A stretch of DNA of 51,247 nt. Source: Candidatus Sulfotelmatobacter sp. (lineage in GTDB: Bacteria; Acidobacteriota; Terriglobia; Terriglobales; Acidobacteriaceae). The notes under the pieces are model-generated. The model did no database searches and had not been told where the DNA came from. It saw only the letters and a list, made by a program, of their open reading frames with translations. The stretch spans positions 1-51,247 of the forward strand of contig JASHPL010000149.1 in the NCBI GenBank assembly GCA_030038125.1, given 5' to 3'. Shown one piece after another: positions 26,901 through 35,228 of the stretch; positions within the stretch are counted from its first letter, which is position 1; each line of letters begins with the position of its first letter. The position numbers and the translations under genes were made by a program.

Positions 26901-27840
26901 TTATCAAGCCAGAGGGATTTCAACCTACAACGCGCTCCAAGTCGGTCTGAACAAGCGCATGAGCCGTGGCTTGCTCGTGACCGCGTCCTACACGTATTCC
27001 CACACGCTGGATGAGCAGAGTGGATTAGGATTGTTCTTCACCGGCAATGACCCGAACAATCTGAAGTCGGACTACGGAAATTCCGACTTCGATCGCACGC
27101 ACGTTTTTATCGTTAGCTACCTTTATCAATTTCCGACGCTGCAGACAGAAAGCAACTGGGTGAAAACGGTTGTCAATGGCTGGGGATTCAGCGGCGTAAC
27201 CACGTTGCAAAGCGGTCAGCCGTATAGCGTCAACGACTACAGCGGCAGCGTCGCCAGCATTTACTGGGAAGCGAATGATGAGGTAACCAATCCGATCGTG
27301 CCGGTCGGAGGGGTTGGTGCTACCAGCAATAAGCCCTATGCTCAAGGCACAACCGGAATTAACGCTCACAATCCGGTGCTGAATCCCCTAGCCTTTGGCC
27401 CGCCGACACCGTATGCGCCGGGCACGAATGGCGTCCCTCCCTGCGATCCTACGACTGGTGCTTGCGATTATTACGAAACCGGATATGCGACCGGTGGCCG
27501 CAACATATTTCGCGGACCATTTCAGAACCGCTTCGACTTTGGAGTGTTCAAGAATTTCAAACTCACGGAACGCTTCGCCCTGCGCTACGATGCGCAATTC
27601 TTTAACATCTTCAACCATCCAAGCTTTGATGTTCCTGATAACAGCGTAGAATTTGCCCCCGACTTCCAGGATCCTCCGATTTACGGGCCGAAATCGAGTA
27701 ACTCGTTCGAACAAACCCGGACGCCGTGCGTGCCTGCAACCGGCGCTTTCGCCTGCCCGCCGGTAGGAAAGCTTGGATATTTGCAACACACCATTGGCAG
27801 CCCGCGCTTCATTCAGATGGCGCTGCATCTGACGTTCTGA
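23956..27840 (+). CDS. Second Oar-like TonB-dependent receptor
   Basis: 1294 residues from a GTG start, with GAAGGAG (23943-23949) 6 bases upstream. It has a signal peptide, then a carboxypeptidase-regulatory-like domain (SINGTVTDASGAVVQGALV, GSFAIADLPIGTYEVQFTKEG), a plug region with GAHIEVTTQSGTNSIHGGAWE, and a barrel ending in FIQMALHLTF. Short Pro-rich loops (TPPPPPPNNF) and several extracellular-loop cysteine pairs are visible. It is a different paralogue from the receptor at 18846-22589, not a tandem duplicate: the two are similar only in domain order and scattered motifs. Imported substrate unknown. Confidence 0.92.
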   Translation: MNTPTNLSSCSLRSFSLVLAILLAAVAWDDCFGQQTLGSINGTVTDASGAVVQGALVKARSVATNLEVTAQTRADGSFAIADLPIGTYEVQFTKEGFETAAYPHIAVQGNRTTTLNASLRPGAVASTVTVQATPLLNQTDTTTGYVLNNLVIDNTPLGTGSFTQLAILSPGVNADLLNTSGTNAGLGNQSIWANGQRDSSNSFQFNGVNANNLFNGKSSSQLTSGRVAVNIGEGTNDQTGEIQTSTSVYGAIGQALPTPPPETIQELHVNSAMYDATQGSNSGAHIEVTTQSGTNSIHGGAWEYYQTGGWNANPWFNEEAGFPTPALHRNVFGGMVGAPIKKNKLFFFGSYQGQRVSDQLLGNSLVAVPPDLTNDRSAAGLATMLNTDFGGTPCAGGTQACTAGNMNPVAVKIMNQTAPGGGYFIPSAATGNELTTLQNLFADATIQGPPARFRADQVITNLDDNISAKDRFAGKYYYQRDPNVNTFASSSLLGFPQTMHAGSQVVSLDNTTILTPNLTWEQRFGFIREVAYAGTSQFITPTSQGITIPNDNQFPQINIGNADNLFDGLTVGPSNFANAGIFQNNFGGGSNLGWNHGRQNVQAGFNFDYIQLNVINKDSQTARLNFADFPGFMQGDLCSFVNSCGSLGSPAELFSGVSNRHFRSRQAGLYVQDDIRVKSNLMVDLGLRWDWDGPLVEANGLLANFYPKDYQYNVSTDSFGNGGDAIGLVIAGNNKGFGTKGVSNSTLTGRQWGFAPRVGVVYSPSMLRNVVVRAGFGLYYDRGEYFSEFSQPAGGGTSGPFGVTMSEPFIVPNYANGNTATFALPFGTTPPPPPPNNFSDVIGLIPNANDLIQQTTPFCTATGQFGCGGVFFAGYDPTNKLPYSENWTLDLQWQPINTWVLTLGYVGNHGVHEIIPLPFNQAEIATPQNILLKGGPFPQQYSYGWQVPGLAAENVQTLVAGFDAGNIALRAPFIGYDPNSVSYQARGISTYNALQVGLNKRMSRGLLVTASYTYSHTLDEQSGLGLFFTGNDPNNLKSDYGNSDFDRTHVFIVSYLYQFPTLQTESNWVKTVVNGWGFSGVTTLQSGQPYSVNDYSGSVASIYWEANDEVTNPIVPVGGVGATSNKPYAQGTTGINAHNPVLNPLAFGPPTPYAPGTNGVPPCDPTTGACDYYETGYATGGRNIFRGPFQNRFDFGVFKNFKLTERFALRYDAQFFNIFNHPSFDVPDNSVEFAPDFQDPPIYGPKSSNSFEQTRTPCVPATGAFACPPVGKLGYLQHTIGSPRFIQMALHLTF

Positions 27841-27920
27841 TGCAGGGGACGGTGGAGGCTTTTTGAGCGAGCTCTCTTCACGTCGCGGGCCGCATACAAC
27901 TTTTTGGGGATTCTGACGAC

Positions 27921-29429
27921 TTACGGCTTCTGGCCTGCATTGAAGACGGTCCAGGGACCGGCTTTCATATCGCGCAGAAGGGGCTTCTGCCACGACCATT
28001 CCGGATGATGCTCGAGAAAATCTGCCGCGAGGAAATCTTCGCCGCAGGGATGTCCGGTGTGCGCGACCAAGCTCATCTTTGCCGCCATGGCGCTATCGCT
28101 GGCCTTGCCCTGGACAGCGCCCGCAGGATCGTAGGCATCCCAGCCCCATTCTTTAATGCCTCGTGGAGAATTGTCGACGTGGCCGCATAACGTGCGTTCG
28201 TTGGGCTGGTCGACCTCCTTGTCCAAAGTCGTTTTTTCATATCTGTCGACGTGATCGGACAAGAACTGCTCGGCCAGTTCGATATCAATTTGACCTTTGG
28301 TGGCCTGCATGAAATCGTCAGCACGATGATGGCGCGCGTTTGGGGAAGACGAAGCGTCGTCGGGATTGAATCCGCTGGTTTCTTCGCGAATAAGTTTTGG
28401 ATCGCGCGCGAAATTTGAGCTCACAAAATATCCATCTTTGGTCCGCCACAAAGGAGTGTTCTTCAGGCCAAGCTCAAGATAGGCGATCTCGCCCGTGTTG
28501 CGGTCGCCGATCAGCCAGTCGTTGGCATATCCGCCATTGTTGCCGTCTTTGATAATGCGGACGTAATCATCAATAGAGTTGGCGTATTGCAAGGCCTTAC
28601 GCGAGCGCATGAATTCGGGCTTTCCGTTCGGATCCCATCCTTCGAATTGTGTGATGGTGGTTTCAGTGATCATGATGCCGGCGGAGTTCACGCCAAAATC
28701 GTCGTCGCTGGTGATCACTCCCGGGAAGCCGTCCATTAAGACGCGGTTGCCATGTTCGGGAACGATATCGAAGATCATGACCCAGCGCTCGCCCGCGAGA
28801 TAGCTGGTCCAGTTGTTGTGGGCGATGACGATCTGGTGATCTTTTGTGTACGATCCGGTCGCGATGAAGGCGCTGCAGTTTCCGGGAGGGAGAAGGTTGG
28901 GCGGGCGGCTGCTTGCGGCGCGTTTGTCATCTGCGGACTGCCTCATTTGTTTCGGCGTTTGCTTGTTGCGAGTTTGTTTGCTCAGCCAGGGAATGTAATA
29001 GTCGGGCAGCTCTTCGAAAGCGTTGAGGGCAACTACGTCGTAGAGATCGAGATTGACGCCATGCGCCTTAAGTCCGTCGGCGATGCCTTGCAATTCCTGC
29101 TGGTATTCGACATCAATATGGGGCCAAAGCATTTGCCGGGCAGCCGTACGGAAGAACTCCCAATCACGCTGCGTTTCATGAGTGTCGTAAAGCTTGATGG
29201 CAGCGAAGGCATCGGCGATTTCGGGAGCCAGAAGATATCCGTGCTGGAAACCGATGTCGGAGGGAGAGCCCTCGAGATGAACGTAAGTCCATCCTCCGCG
29301 CTCGAACCGGTAGGCTTTTGCAAGTCTGGAATCGGCCGAGCTATCGCGCGTACTTGCAGTCAGAACCGAGCAGGTCAAAGTCAATAGCAAGGCGATCAGG
29401 CGGCTGCCAAATGAAATCATGTTCCCCAT
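27921..29429 (-). CDS. Exported Ntn hydrolase, phospholipase B-like / C45 acyltransferase type
   Basis: 502 residues with a signal peptide and GAGAGG before ATG 29429. The fold is suggested by the nucleophile region PPGNCSAFIATGSYTKD, in which Cys after GN would become N-terminal on autocatalytic cleavage, followed by IVIAHNNWTSYLAGERW, GFPGVITSDDDFGVNSAGI, ITETT and YANDWLIGDRNTGEIAYLEL. These are features of phospholipase B-like and C45 family amidases (N-terminal nucleophile hydrolases acting on amide or ester bonds). The region before the Cys (about 180 residues) would be the propeptide half. The substrate is uncertain. It is convergent with the second Oar receptor. Confidence 0.8.
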   Translation of the reverse strand: MGNMISFGSRLIALLLTLTCSVLTASTRDSSADSRLAKAYRFERGGWTYVHLEGSPSDIGFQHGYLLAPEIADAFAAIKLYDTHETQRDWEFFRTAARQMLWPHIDVEYQQELQGIADGLKAHGVNLDLYDVVALNAFEELPDYYIPWLSKQTRNKQTPKQMRQSADDKRAASSRPPNLLPPGNCSAFIATGSYTKDHQIVIAHNNWTSYLAGERWVMIFDIVPEHGNRVLMDGFPGVITSDDDFGVNSAGIMITETTITQFEGWDPNGKPEFMRSRKALQYANSIDDYVRIIKDGNNGGYANDWLIGDRNTGEIAYLELGLKNTPLWRTKDGYFVSSNFARDPKLIREETSGFNPDDASSSPNARHHRADDFMQATKGQIDIELAEQFLSDHVDRYEKTTLDKEVDQPNERTLCGHVDNSPRGIKEWGWDAYDPAGAVQGKASDSAMAAKMSLVAHTGHPCGEDFLAADFLEHHPEWSWQKPLLRDMKAGPWTVFNAGQKP

Positions 29430-29540
29430 GAGTGCCTCTCTGGTCGGGTTGAAAAGCGCGGCAACATTCTAGCGCAGGTTGCCGGGAACAGGGCGGTTAC
29501 GGTTCGAACAGAATAGCGATCGGCTGGAGGATTGGCCCAG

Positions 29541-29858
29541 CTACACGTCGGTTCGCTGTTCGGGATGGCGGCTGAGATACCAGCAGGGCGACAAGCCTTC
29601 ATGAGGAAATAATGCGTGAACACAGGTTTGCGTCTGAGGCGGCTGGAACATGAACTCAGTCTTGCCGCTTTTCTCGTGAACCGCAAAATAGGGATCTACG
29701 GTCACCGAGCCGTAGGGATTCCGGTTGGCGGCGACACGCACGCGAAATATAGCAAAGTCGATCACAAAGACGAGCGCAACCGCTGCCAGCAGGATCAGAA
29801 TGGTGCGCAGAAAAAGTCGTTGCAGTCGCTGTTTCAGGTTCAGGGGTGAACTGGCCAT
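29541..29858 (-). CDS. Small single-pass membrane protein of unknown function
   Basis: 105 residues: a basic N-terminus (LKQRLQRLFLR), one transmembrane helix at about 18-38 (TILILLAAVALVFVIDFAIF), then an exported tail of about 65 residues containing YGSVTVDPYFAVHEKSGKTE and two cysteines (CVHALFPHEGLSPC). I do not recognise the family, but the composition is that of a real protein and the frame is clean. It lies 111 bases upstream of the Ntn hydrolase on the same strand. Confidence 0.65.
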   Translation of the reverse strand: MASSPLNLKQRLQRLFLRTILILLAAVALVFVIDFAIFRVRVAANRNPYGSVTVDPYFAVHEKSGKTEFMFQPPQTQTCVHALFPHEGLSPCWYLSRHPEQRTDV

Positions 29859-30003
29859 CGACGAAGCTGAATTATAGCCCTTGGATCAAGTCCGTATTAT
29901 GAGTTGCATCGCTTAGCGATGAACGCAGCGAACGATCGGCTAATTGCGCACTCGTAAGCAAACGCCGATTCGATAGGCATACAGGTTAGTTCATACCCTC
30001 TCG

Positions 30004-30032
30004 TTGACAATGTGCGTCCGAACAGGCAAACT
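30004..30032 (+). promoter_or_regulatory. Possible promoter of the anti-sigma/STAS pair
   Basis: TTGACA (30004-30009), a perfect -35 box, is followed after 17 bases by CAAACT (30027-30032), a poor -10. The 226-base region from 29859 to 30084 otherwise shows only a small CATCGC/GCGATG palindrome and no convincing gene. Confidence 0.3.
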
Positions 30033-30084
30033 ACCCCATTCGCCGGGAAACGCCTCTGGCCGCTTTTAAGCCAACCGTCCCCGT

Positions 30085-30561
30085 GTGAAATCGATCTTTA
30101 CCGCATTCATGCCCATGATCGAGCACCGGGTCTCGTACACGCTGGATTCTTCGCTGGAGACGATTGATCGCGCGGAGGAGAAAGCCACTCGCATCGCCAC
30201 CGAACTGGGCTTCGCCGAAGACGTAGTCATGCAGATTTCGATGGCCGTGCGCGAGGGTGCCGTCAATGCGGTGTTGCATGGTAATGCCTATGCCCCGGAT
30301 AAAAAAGTCACTCTGGCTTTTGAGCAGACCGGCGGAGACCTCGTGATTACGATTCGCGATCAGGGCAAAGGAATGGACCTGAGCAAGATTCCTAACCCGC
30401 TGGCCCCGGAAAATCTGCTGAAGACTTCCGGGCGCGGGATTTTTCTTATGCGCTCGTTCATGGACGTGGTCGAAATTCGGCCCTCCCAGACGGGTACCGA
30501 ACTTAAATTGATTAAGCACGTCCACGGACCAGCCGCGGGCGGCAAGGAGGCTTCCCAGTGA
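30085..30561 (+). CDS. Anti-sigma-factor-type serine/threonine kinase (RsbW-like ATP-binding protein)
   Basis: 158 residues from GTG 30085; ATG at 30109 or 30115 are equally possible, since none has a clear ribosome-binding site. A GHKL ATPase domain is clear: N box [15 protein letters not shown]1 DQGKGMDL and G2 GRGIFLMRS. RsbW/SpoIIAB-type kinases bind a sigma factor and phosphorylate a STAS partner; here the STAS partner is the next gene, overlapping by 4 bases. No sigma factor or RsbU-type phosphatase is in the window, so the controlled regulon is unknown. Confidence 0.9.
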   Translation: MKSIFTAFMPMIEHRVSYTLDSSLETIDRAEEKATRIATELGFAEDVVMQISMAVREGAVNAVLHGNAYAPDKKVTLAFEQTGGDLVITIRDQGKGMDLSKIPNPLAPENLLKTSGRGIFLMRSFMDVVEIRPSQTGTELKLIKHVHGPAAGGKEASQ

Positions 30562-30902
30562 CCATGAAGGTTGGTAGTCGGCAGGTGGATGGAGTCGTGA
30601 TTGTGGATTGCAGCGGGCGCATTACACTGGGCGAGGGCAGTGTCATCCTTCGCGATACGGTGCGCGATCTGCTTTCGAAGGGAAATAAGAAGATCGTGCT
30701 GAACCTGGCGGAGGTGAACTACATTGACAGCTCGGGGATCGGCGAGTTGGTCAGCGCTTTCACTACGACCAAGAACCAAGGCGGCGAATTGAAGCTGCTT
30801 AACCTCACCAAGAAAGTGAACGATCTGCTGCAGATCACGAAGCTGTATACCGTTTTTGACGTGAAAGACGACGAAGCGGCGGCGGTAAAGTCGTTCAAAT
30901 AA
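30558..30902 (+). CDS. STAS-domain anti-sigma-factor antagonist (RsbV/SpoIIAA-like)
   Basis: 114 residues. It starts with GTG 30558, with AAGGAGG (30543-30549) 8 bases upstream; an ATG two codons later is possible. GTGA overlaps the stop of the kinase gene, so translation is coupled. The STAS fold is shown by [13 protein letters not shown], where the serine after DS is the likely phosphorylation site, and by [19 protein letters not shown]. Unphosphorylated, such proteins release a sigma factor from the kinase. A 14-bp hairpin begins 26 bases after the stop. Confidence 0.93.
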   Translation: MTMKVGSRQVDGVVIVDCSGRITLGEGSVILRDTVRDLLSKGNKKIVLNLAEVNYIDSSGIGELVSAFTTTKNQGGELKLLNLTKKVNDLLQITKLYTVFDVKDDEAAAVKSFK

Positions 30903-30927
30903 GTTCGCTGGATTCTGCGAAATCTGC

Positions 30928-30961
30928 CCCATTTCTCGCAGTGCTTTGCGAGAAGTGGGGA
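30928..30961 (+). repeat. REP-like palindrome, copy 1 (possible terminator)
   Basis: A 14-bp stem with one G-U pair: CCCCATTTCTCGCA (30928-30941) pairs with TGCGAGAAGTGGGG (30948-30961) around a 6-base loop. It lies just after the STAS gene and is followed by GACGGCCG, with no T run. A near-identical hairpin occurs at 38627-38657, so this is better read as a dispersed palindromic repeat that may also end or stabilise transcripts. Confidence 0.7.
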
Positions 30962-31051
30962 CGGCCGCTTAGTCCCGTTCCGGAACTGCACGCCTGAATT
31001 CTTCTCTAGCATCACAGATCATTTGCCGTCGACCCTTCTAAAATTTCTTGC

Positions 31052-31576
31052 ATGATTGCCATTCGCTCGCTGGCGGTGGTGTCGCTTCTCAGTGCGCTGA
31101 CACTCAGTCTGCCCAATACGCGGGCCTTCGCCGCAAACAACTGCATTCCGATCTCCGAAGCGCGACAGCATGTCGGTGAGAACAAATGCGTGACCGGCAA
31201 AGTCATGCGGGTGAAGGCGGGCAGGGGTGTGCACTTTCTGGATTTTTGCGAAGAGCAGAAGGCATGTCCCTTTTCGGTGGTGGTCTTCTCGCATGATCTG
31301 AAGGATGTCGGAGACGTTCGCCGCCTCGCCGGACACATGATCGAAATCCACGGTCCGGTAAAACTCTACGATGGCCGGGCTGAAATCATTCTGAATCGGG
31401 TAAGCCAGATTACCGGAGGTGCGGCGATGATTCCCGCCTTACCGAAGGAATATGACGTGGAAAGCCGCGGCCACTACAGTGCCGGACATCTCTATTCCAG
31501 AAAGTTAAAGCCAGCCAAGCCCGTTCCCAACCCGAGTGCGACCTACGATGTGGAAGGTGATTCGCCGCCCGAGTAG
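31052..31576 (+). CDS. Exported OB-fold-like protein of unknown function
   Basis: 174 residues with a signal peptide (VVSLLSALTLSLPNTRAFA). The central part (about 30-115) resembles a small OB-fold: NKCVTGKVMRVKAGRGVHFLDF, a Cys pair (FCEEQKACPF), VVVFSHDLKDVGDVRRLAGH, then IEIHGPVKLYDGRAEIIL. Such a domain in the periplasm may bind oligosaccharide or nucleic acid; nothing more specific is visible. The C-terminal 50 residues are Pro/Ser-rich. No clear ribosome-binding site precedes ATG 31052. Confidence 0.72.
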   Translation: MIAIRSLAVVSLLSALTLSLPNTRAFAANNCIPISEARQHVGENKCVTGKVMRVKAGRGVHFLDFCEEQKACPFSVVVFSHDLKDVGDVRRLAGHMIEIHGPVKLYDGRAEIILNRVSQITGGAAMIPALPKEYDVESRGHYSAGHLYSRKLKPAKPVPNPSATYDVEGDSPPE

Positions 31577-31700
31577 TCCGTCTACTGTCGTACTGATCCC
31601 AAACTCTTCTATGAAACGGTTCACGCGAAGGCGCTTATACTGACCCTATCTCGCCAACTATTGGGTCCATTGGTCCACTTCATCGATTCGAGGATGCAGG

Positions 31701-32714
31701 ATGAGCGCACTTTGTTTCGAAACGCAGATTACTCGCCGGACCGTGCTTGCGGTGCTGGGCATGTCCGCTCTGGGACTGGCCGCGACGGGAACGCCTATTT
31801 TCGCCGATGAGTCCAGAAGCGATGGGTTAGGCAAGATTTTGCCAAAATTCAGTGAACCGTCCCGCTTGATTCTCGCCCGGCTGCTGCACGATCCGGAATA
31901 CAGCGGCCGGATTCCAGCGGTGGAAGCCGCAGCCCTCTCGAGAAATGAAAACACGACGGCAGATAAATTGATGCTTGAGTTGATCCCGCTGGCGCAGAGC
32001 TATTCTTTTGCGCCGATCTCCAACTTCTATGTCGGAGCGCTCGTGCGCGGAGCCAGCGGAGATCTCTATACGGGCGCGAACATTGAAATTCCCGGCCAAT
32101 GCTTGGGATTTGCCGTGCACGCCGAGCAATCGGCCTGTTCCAACGCTTATATGCATGGCGAGAAAGCCCTTACCGCGTTGGCCGTGGGGGGCGCGCCCTG
32201 CGGGCACTGCCGGCAATTTATCGAAGAGATGTCACCCGGTGGAGAAATTCTGATCCTCACTCCGCAGAAGCCGCCGGCGAAGCTCTCGTCTATTTTGCCT
32301 GCTGCTTTCGGCCCCGCGGCTCTTGGCATGAAGCAAGGAGCATTGCCGGTGGAAGAGACCGATCTGAAACTGGTCAGCGGCTCCGCAGATCCATTGTTTG
32401 CTGCCGCTTTGGACGCAGCCCGGAAATCGCATGCTCCTTATAGCAAATCGCCCTCCGGCGTTGGCATTCGGACCGCGCGAGGCAGGATTTTCCGCGGTTC
32501 CTACATCGAGAACGTAGCGTTCAATCCCAGCCTTTCGCCGCTGCAAACGGCATTGGTTGGTTTGATCGCCAACGGCGGAACTTTCGCGGATATTTCCGCC
32601 GTCACCCTGGCTGAATTGGAGAACCCGACGATCACCCAGAAAGCGGTAACTGACACCGTGCGCGCAGCCATTGCGCCTTCAGTGAAATTGCAAATTGTTT
32701 CGGCGAGCATCTAG
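31701..32714 (+). CDS. cdd: Cytidine deaminase (two-domain, E. coli Cdd-like) with Tat signal
   Basis: 337 residues. Residues 45-337 match the long, dimeric E. coli-type cytidine deaminase from end to end: LSNF-like ISNFYVGALVRG, zinc/catalytic motif VHAEQSAC (His and Glu), PCGHCRQF (two Cys ligands), then the zinc-free second half with SHAPYSKSPSGVGI and FNPSLSPLQTAL. It would convert cytidine or deoxycytidine to uridine forms. Unlike E. coli Cdd it begins with ITRRTVLAVLGMSALGLAA, a twin-arginine-type signal, which implies export. GAGG lies 7 bases before the ATG. It stands alone between the OB-fold gene and a convergent glycosyltransferase. Confidence 0.92.
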   Translation: MSALCFETQITRRTVLAVLGMSALGLAATGTPIFADESRSDGLGKILPKFSEPSRLILARLLHDPEYSGRIPAVEAAALSRNENTTADKLMLELIPLAQSYSFAPISNFYVGALVRGASGDLYTGANIEIPGQCLGFAVHAEQSACSNAYMHGEKALTALAVGGAPCGHCRQFIEEMSPGGEILILTPQKPPAKLSSILPAAFGPAALGMKQGALPVEETDLKLVSGSADPLFAAALDAARKSHAPYSKSPSGVGIRTARGRIFRGSYIENVAFNPSLSPLQTALVGLIANGGTFADISAVTLAELENPTITQKAVTDTVRAAIAPSVKLQIVSASI

Positions 32715-32730
32715 GGCCACAACACGAAGA

Positions 32731-33954
32731 TCACACCATTCCTTTCCGTAGATCTTCGAGGGCGTATTTTGTGCCGCGCCAAACGATGCCGTTATTCCAC
32801 AGAGTGAGGAACATCGAGCGCAGCAGGGTATAGACGAACAGAGACGCGCTTACCGGATGGAGAAAGAAGTAATACGGCGGCACTGGGGATAGCCAGGACA
32901 TCCCGACATAAACCGAGAACATCGATGCGAGCGCGAGTGCGTATGGTACGCGAGCCCAGCCATGCGCAAGCCATAGGCCCAGAAAAGGGCCGAGATTGAG
33001 AAAGGCGAGGACGAAGGCCGAAAGCAGCGTGCGCCACCACTGATAGGAAAGGATGGCAAAGAAATTTTTGGTGAGATTGTTGACTACCCCCATGGCGCCA
33101 CGCGCCCAATGGATGGAGATCAAATCCGCGCCGAAAACGTTGCGCTGGGCAAATCCGGCGTTCTTGACCAGCTTTCCCAGTTTCATATCGTCTAGAACTT
33201 CCATGCGCAACGCGGCGTAGGTTCCCACGGCCTCATAGACGCGATGGCGGATGAGATTGAATGCGCCCACACCCATGTGATCGTCGGTGCTGGGGTCGGC
33301 GACCTTCCACGGACGATGGCCGAATATGAACATGGTCTGAAAGAAGGCGATCATCATGCGCTCGCCCGGAGTTCTCATGATCATGCAGGGAAAAAGCACG
33401 ACATGATCGGCAGGCTCAGCTTCGGCATAGGCCAGCGCTCGCCGCAGGGAGTCGGGTTTGAACAGCACGTCGGCATCGGTGAAGAGCAGCCAATCGCCGG
33501 TTGCCTCATTCGCGGCGGTCCACATGGCGTGGGTCTTTCCCAGCCAGCCCGGGGGAAGTTCGCGATGATGGATGACCCTAAGCTGACGGTGACCGGTTGT
33601 GGTCTCCGATTCGGGCGGCCCACCCTTCGTGGTTTTCGAAAGGTGGGAACTCTCTTTTATCCGATCCATAATCTCACCGGTTCGATCCGTGGAGCGATCA
33701 TTCACGGCGATTACTTCATAGTTGTCATAATCCAGCGCGAGAAGAGTCTTCAGTCCCAGCGCAATCGTTTCTTCCTCATTGCGGGCGGGAACGATGACGG
33801 AAACCCGCGGGTTGCCAGAAGGCGATACTGGGTTGCGATCCCATTCGGAGCGGGAAACGTCGGCCACGCTGGGCATCCCGATCGCGGCGTCGATAATGCG
33901 CGAGAACCACGCCAGCGCGAGAATCGTTCCGGCGATCCAAGAGAAATAGCCCAT
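32731..33954 (-). CDS. Family 2 glycosyltransferase, membrane-bound (HpnB/CrtQ-like)
   Basis: 407 residues. A short N-terminal membrane segment precedes a GT-A domain at about 50-280: VSVIVPARNEEETI, AVNDRSTD and FTDADVLF (the DxD metal/nucleotide site), then QRNVFGADLISIHWARG. Three or four transmembrane helices follow (about 300-395). The shape resembles glycosyltransferases of hopanoid or carotenoid clusters, but no such biosynthesis genes are in the window, so the acceptor is unknown. It starts 5 bases after the MFS transporter stop and is certainly in the same transcript. Confidence 0.88.
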   Translation of the reverse strand: MGYFSWIAGTILALAWFSRIIDAAIGMPSVADVSRSEWDRNPVSPSGNPRVSVIVPARNEEETIALGLKTLLALDYDNYEVIAVNDRSTDRTGEIMDRIKESSHLSKTTKGGPPESETTTGHRQLRVIHHRELPPGWLGKTHAMWTAANEATGDWLLFTDADVLFKPDSLRRALAYAEAEPADHVVLFPCMIMRTPGERMMIAFFQTMFIFGHRPWKVADPSTDDHMGVGAFNLIRHRVYEAVGTYAALRMEVLDDMKLGKLVKNAGFAQRNVFGADLISIHWARGAMGVVNNLTKNFFAILSYQWWRTLLSAFVLAFLNLGPFLGLWLAHGWARVPYALALASMFSVYVGMSWLSPVPPYYFFLHPVSASLFVYTLLRSMFLTLWNNGIVWRGTKYALEDLRKGMV

Positions 33955-33959
33955 ACCGG

Positions 33960-35198
33960 CTAATGCGCTCCATTTCGAGGAAAATCGACATCAGCGGCAA
34001 CCGGAGGAGCAAATTTCATTCCGTAGAACAGTATGGCAGCAGAAATTCCCATCGCGATGATGGGCAGAATGAACGCGGCCTGCAGAGAGCGAACATCGGC
34101 CACCCATCCCATCATGGTCGGCGAGGGAACGTCGCCCAGAATGTGAATCACGAAGATGTTGACGGCCAGCGCGGTGGCGCGGATGTGCGCGTCCACCGAG
34201 TTGATGACGGCCGCATTCAGCGGAGCGGTGTTGAGCAGGAGGAAAAACGCCGCTACTGCGATAGCCGGCATCATGATCCGGCTGCGAGCGAAGAGAGCCA
34301 CGATCATGATCGGGACTCCCAGAAGCATGCTGAGTGCGGAGACGAAGTAGTACGAACTTTTCATGCGTGGCAGCAGGTAATCACCGAGCCATCCGCCGGC
34401 CAGCGCTGCCAGAATGCCATCGACAACGATAATGATTCCAAATGAGAAATTGGCGGCCTCCAGGGTATAGCCGCGATCACTGTAAAGGAACTTCGGCATC
34501 CAGACCTGAATTCCGCCGAGGGAAAATGTCATGGCAGCCATTCCGAGGGTTGAGGTAATGAATGCCGGGTTACGCGCCAGGCCGAGAATCGTCGCTCTCT
34601 CGGGGGTTTGTTTGAGGGTGTCGAATTGGCCGCGCTCAGGTTCTTTCAGAAACAGCACGGCGAGCGCCAGCAGGAATCCAGGAGCAGCTGCGATGTAGAA
34701 GGGAAATCTCCATCCATGGTGGGCCGAGAGGTTTCCACCTAAGAGATATCCCGCGGCTGATCCCACAGGAATCGCGAGGTAAAAGACGCCCAGGATGCGG
34801 CCGCGTTTTTCCTCGGTAAAAAGATCGGCCACGAACGTCGGTGCAATCGTAACGAACGTCGCCTCGCCTATGCCCACCAGAGTGTGACGAATGAGCAGCT
34901 CAGTGTAGTTGTGCGTGACCGCGGTAAGCAGGGTCAGTGCGCTCCAGAAAAGTGCGCCGAGAACGATGATGAGCTTGCGCGAATAACGATCGGCGATCGG
35001 TCCCACAAAAGGCGCCGCAATGATGTAGAAACCGAGAAAAGCACTGGTGAGATATCCAATCTGTACGTTCGTCAGGTGGAACTCGTCCTGAATCAGGGGC
35101 TGGACCGCGAACAGCACATTGCGATCCACGTAATTGAGCAGATTGAGCGCCGTAAGAAGGATCAGCGCCGTGCCAGGATGCAAATCGGATTGGGCCAC
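33960..35198 (-). CDS. MFS transporter (spinster-like, 12 TM)
   Basis: 412 residues, twelve hydrophobic segments. The MFS loop signature between helices 2 and 3 reads GPIADRYSRKL and the helix 4 region is RHTLVGIGEATFVTIAPTFVADLF, typical of the spinster-type group (LNLLNYVDRNVLFAVQPLI at the N-terminus). Spinster-like bacterial members are thought to move lipids, sugars or organic acids; the substrate is not predictable here. It lies 30 bases downstream of queF and 5 bases upstream of the glycosyltransferase. Confidence 0.9.
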   Translation of the reverse strand: MAQSDLHPGTALILLTALNLLNYVDRNVLFAVQPLIQDEFHLTNVQIGYLTSAFLGFYIIAAPFVGPIADRYSRKLIIVLGALFWSALTLLTAVTHNYTELLIRHTLVGIGEATFVTIAPTFVADLFTEEKRGRILGVFYLAIPVGSAAGYLLGGNLSAHHGWRFPFYIAAAPGFLLALAVLFLKEPERGQFDTLKQTPERATILGLARNPAFITSTLGMAAMTFSLGGIQVWMPKFLYSDRGYTLEAANFSFGIIIVVDGILAALAGGWLGDYLLPRMKSSYYFVSALSMLLGVPIMIVALFARSRIMMPAIAVAAFFLLLNTAPLNAAVINSVDAHIRATALAVNIFVIHILGDVPSPTMMGWVADVRSLQAAFILPIIAMGISAAILFYGMKFAPPVAADVDFPRNGAH

Positions 35199-35228
35199 CG
35201 GTCGAGCGAATATAGCACGATGGGCACG

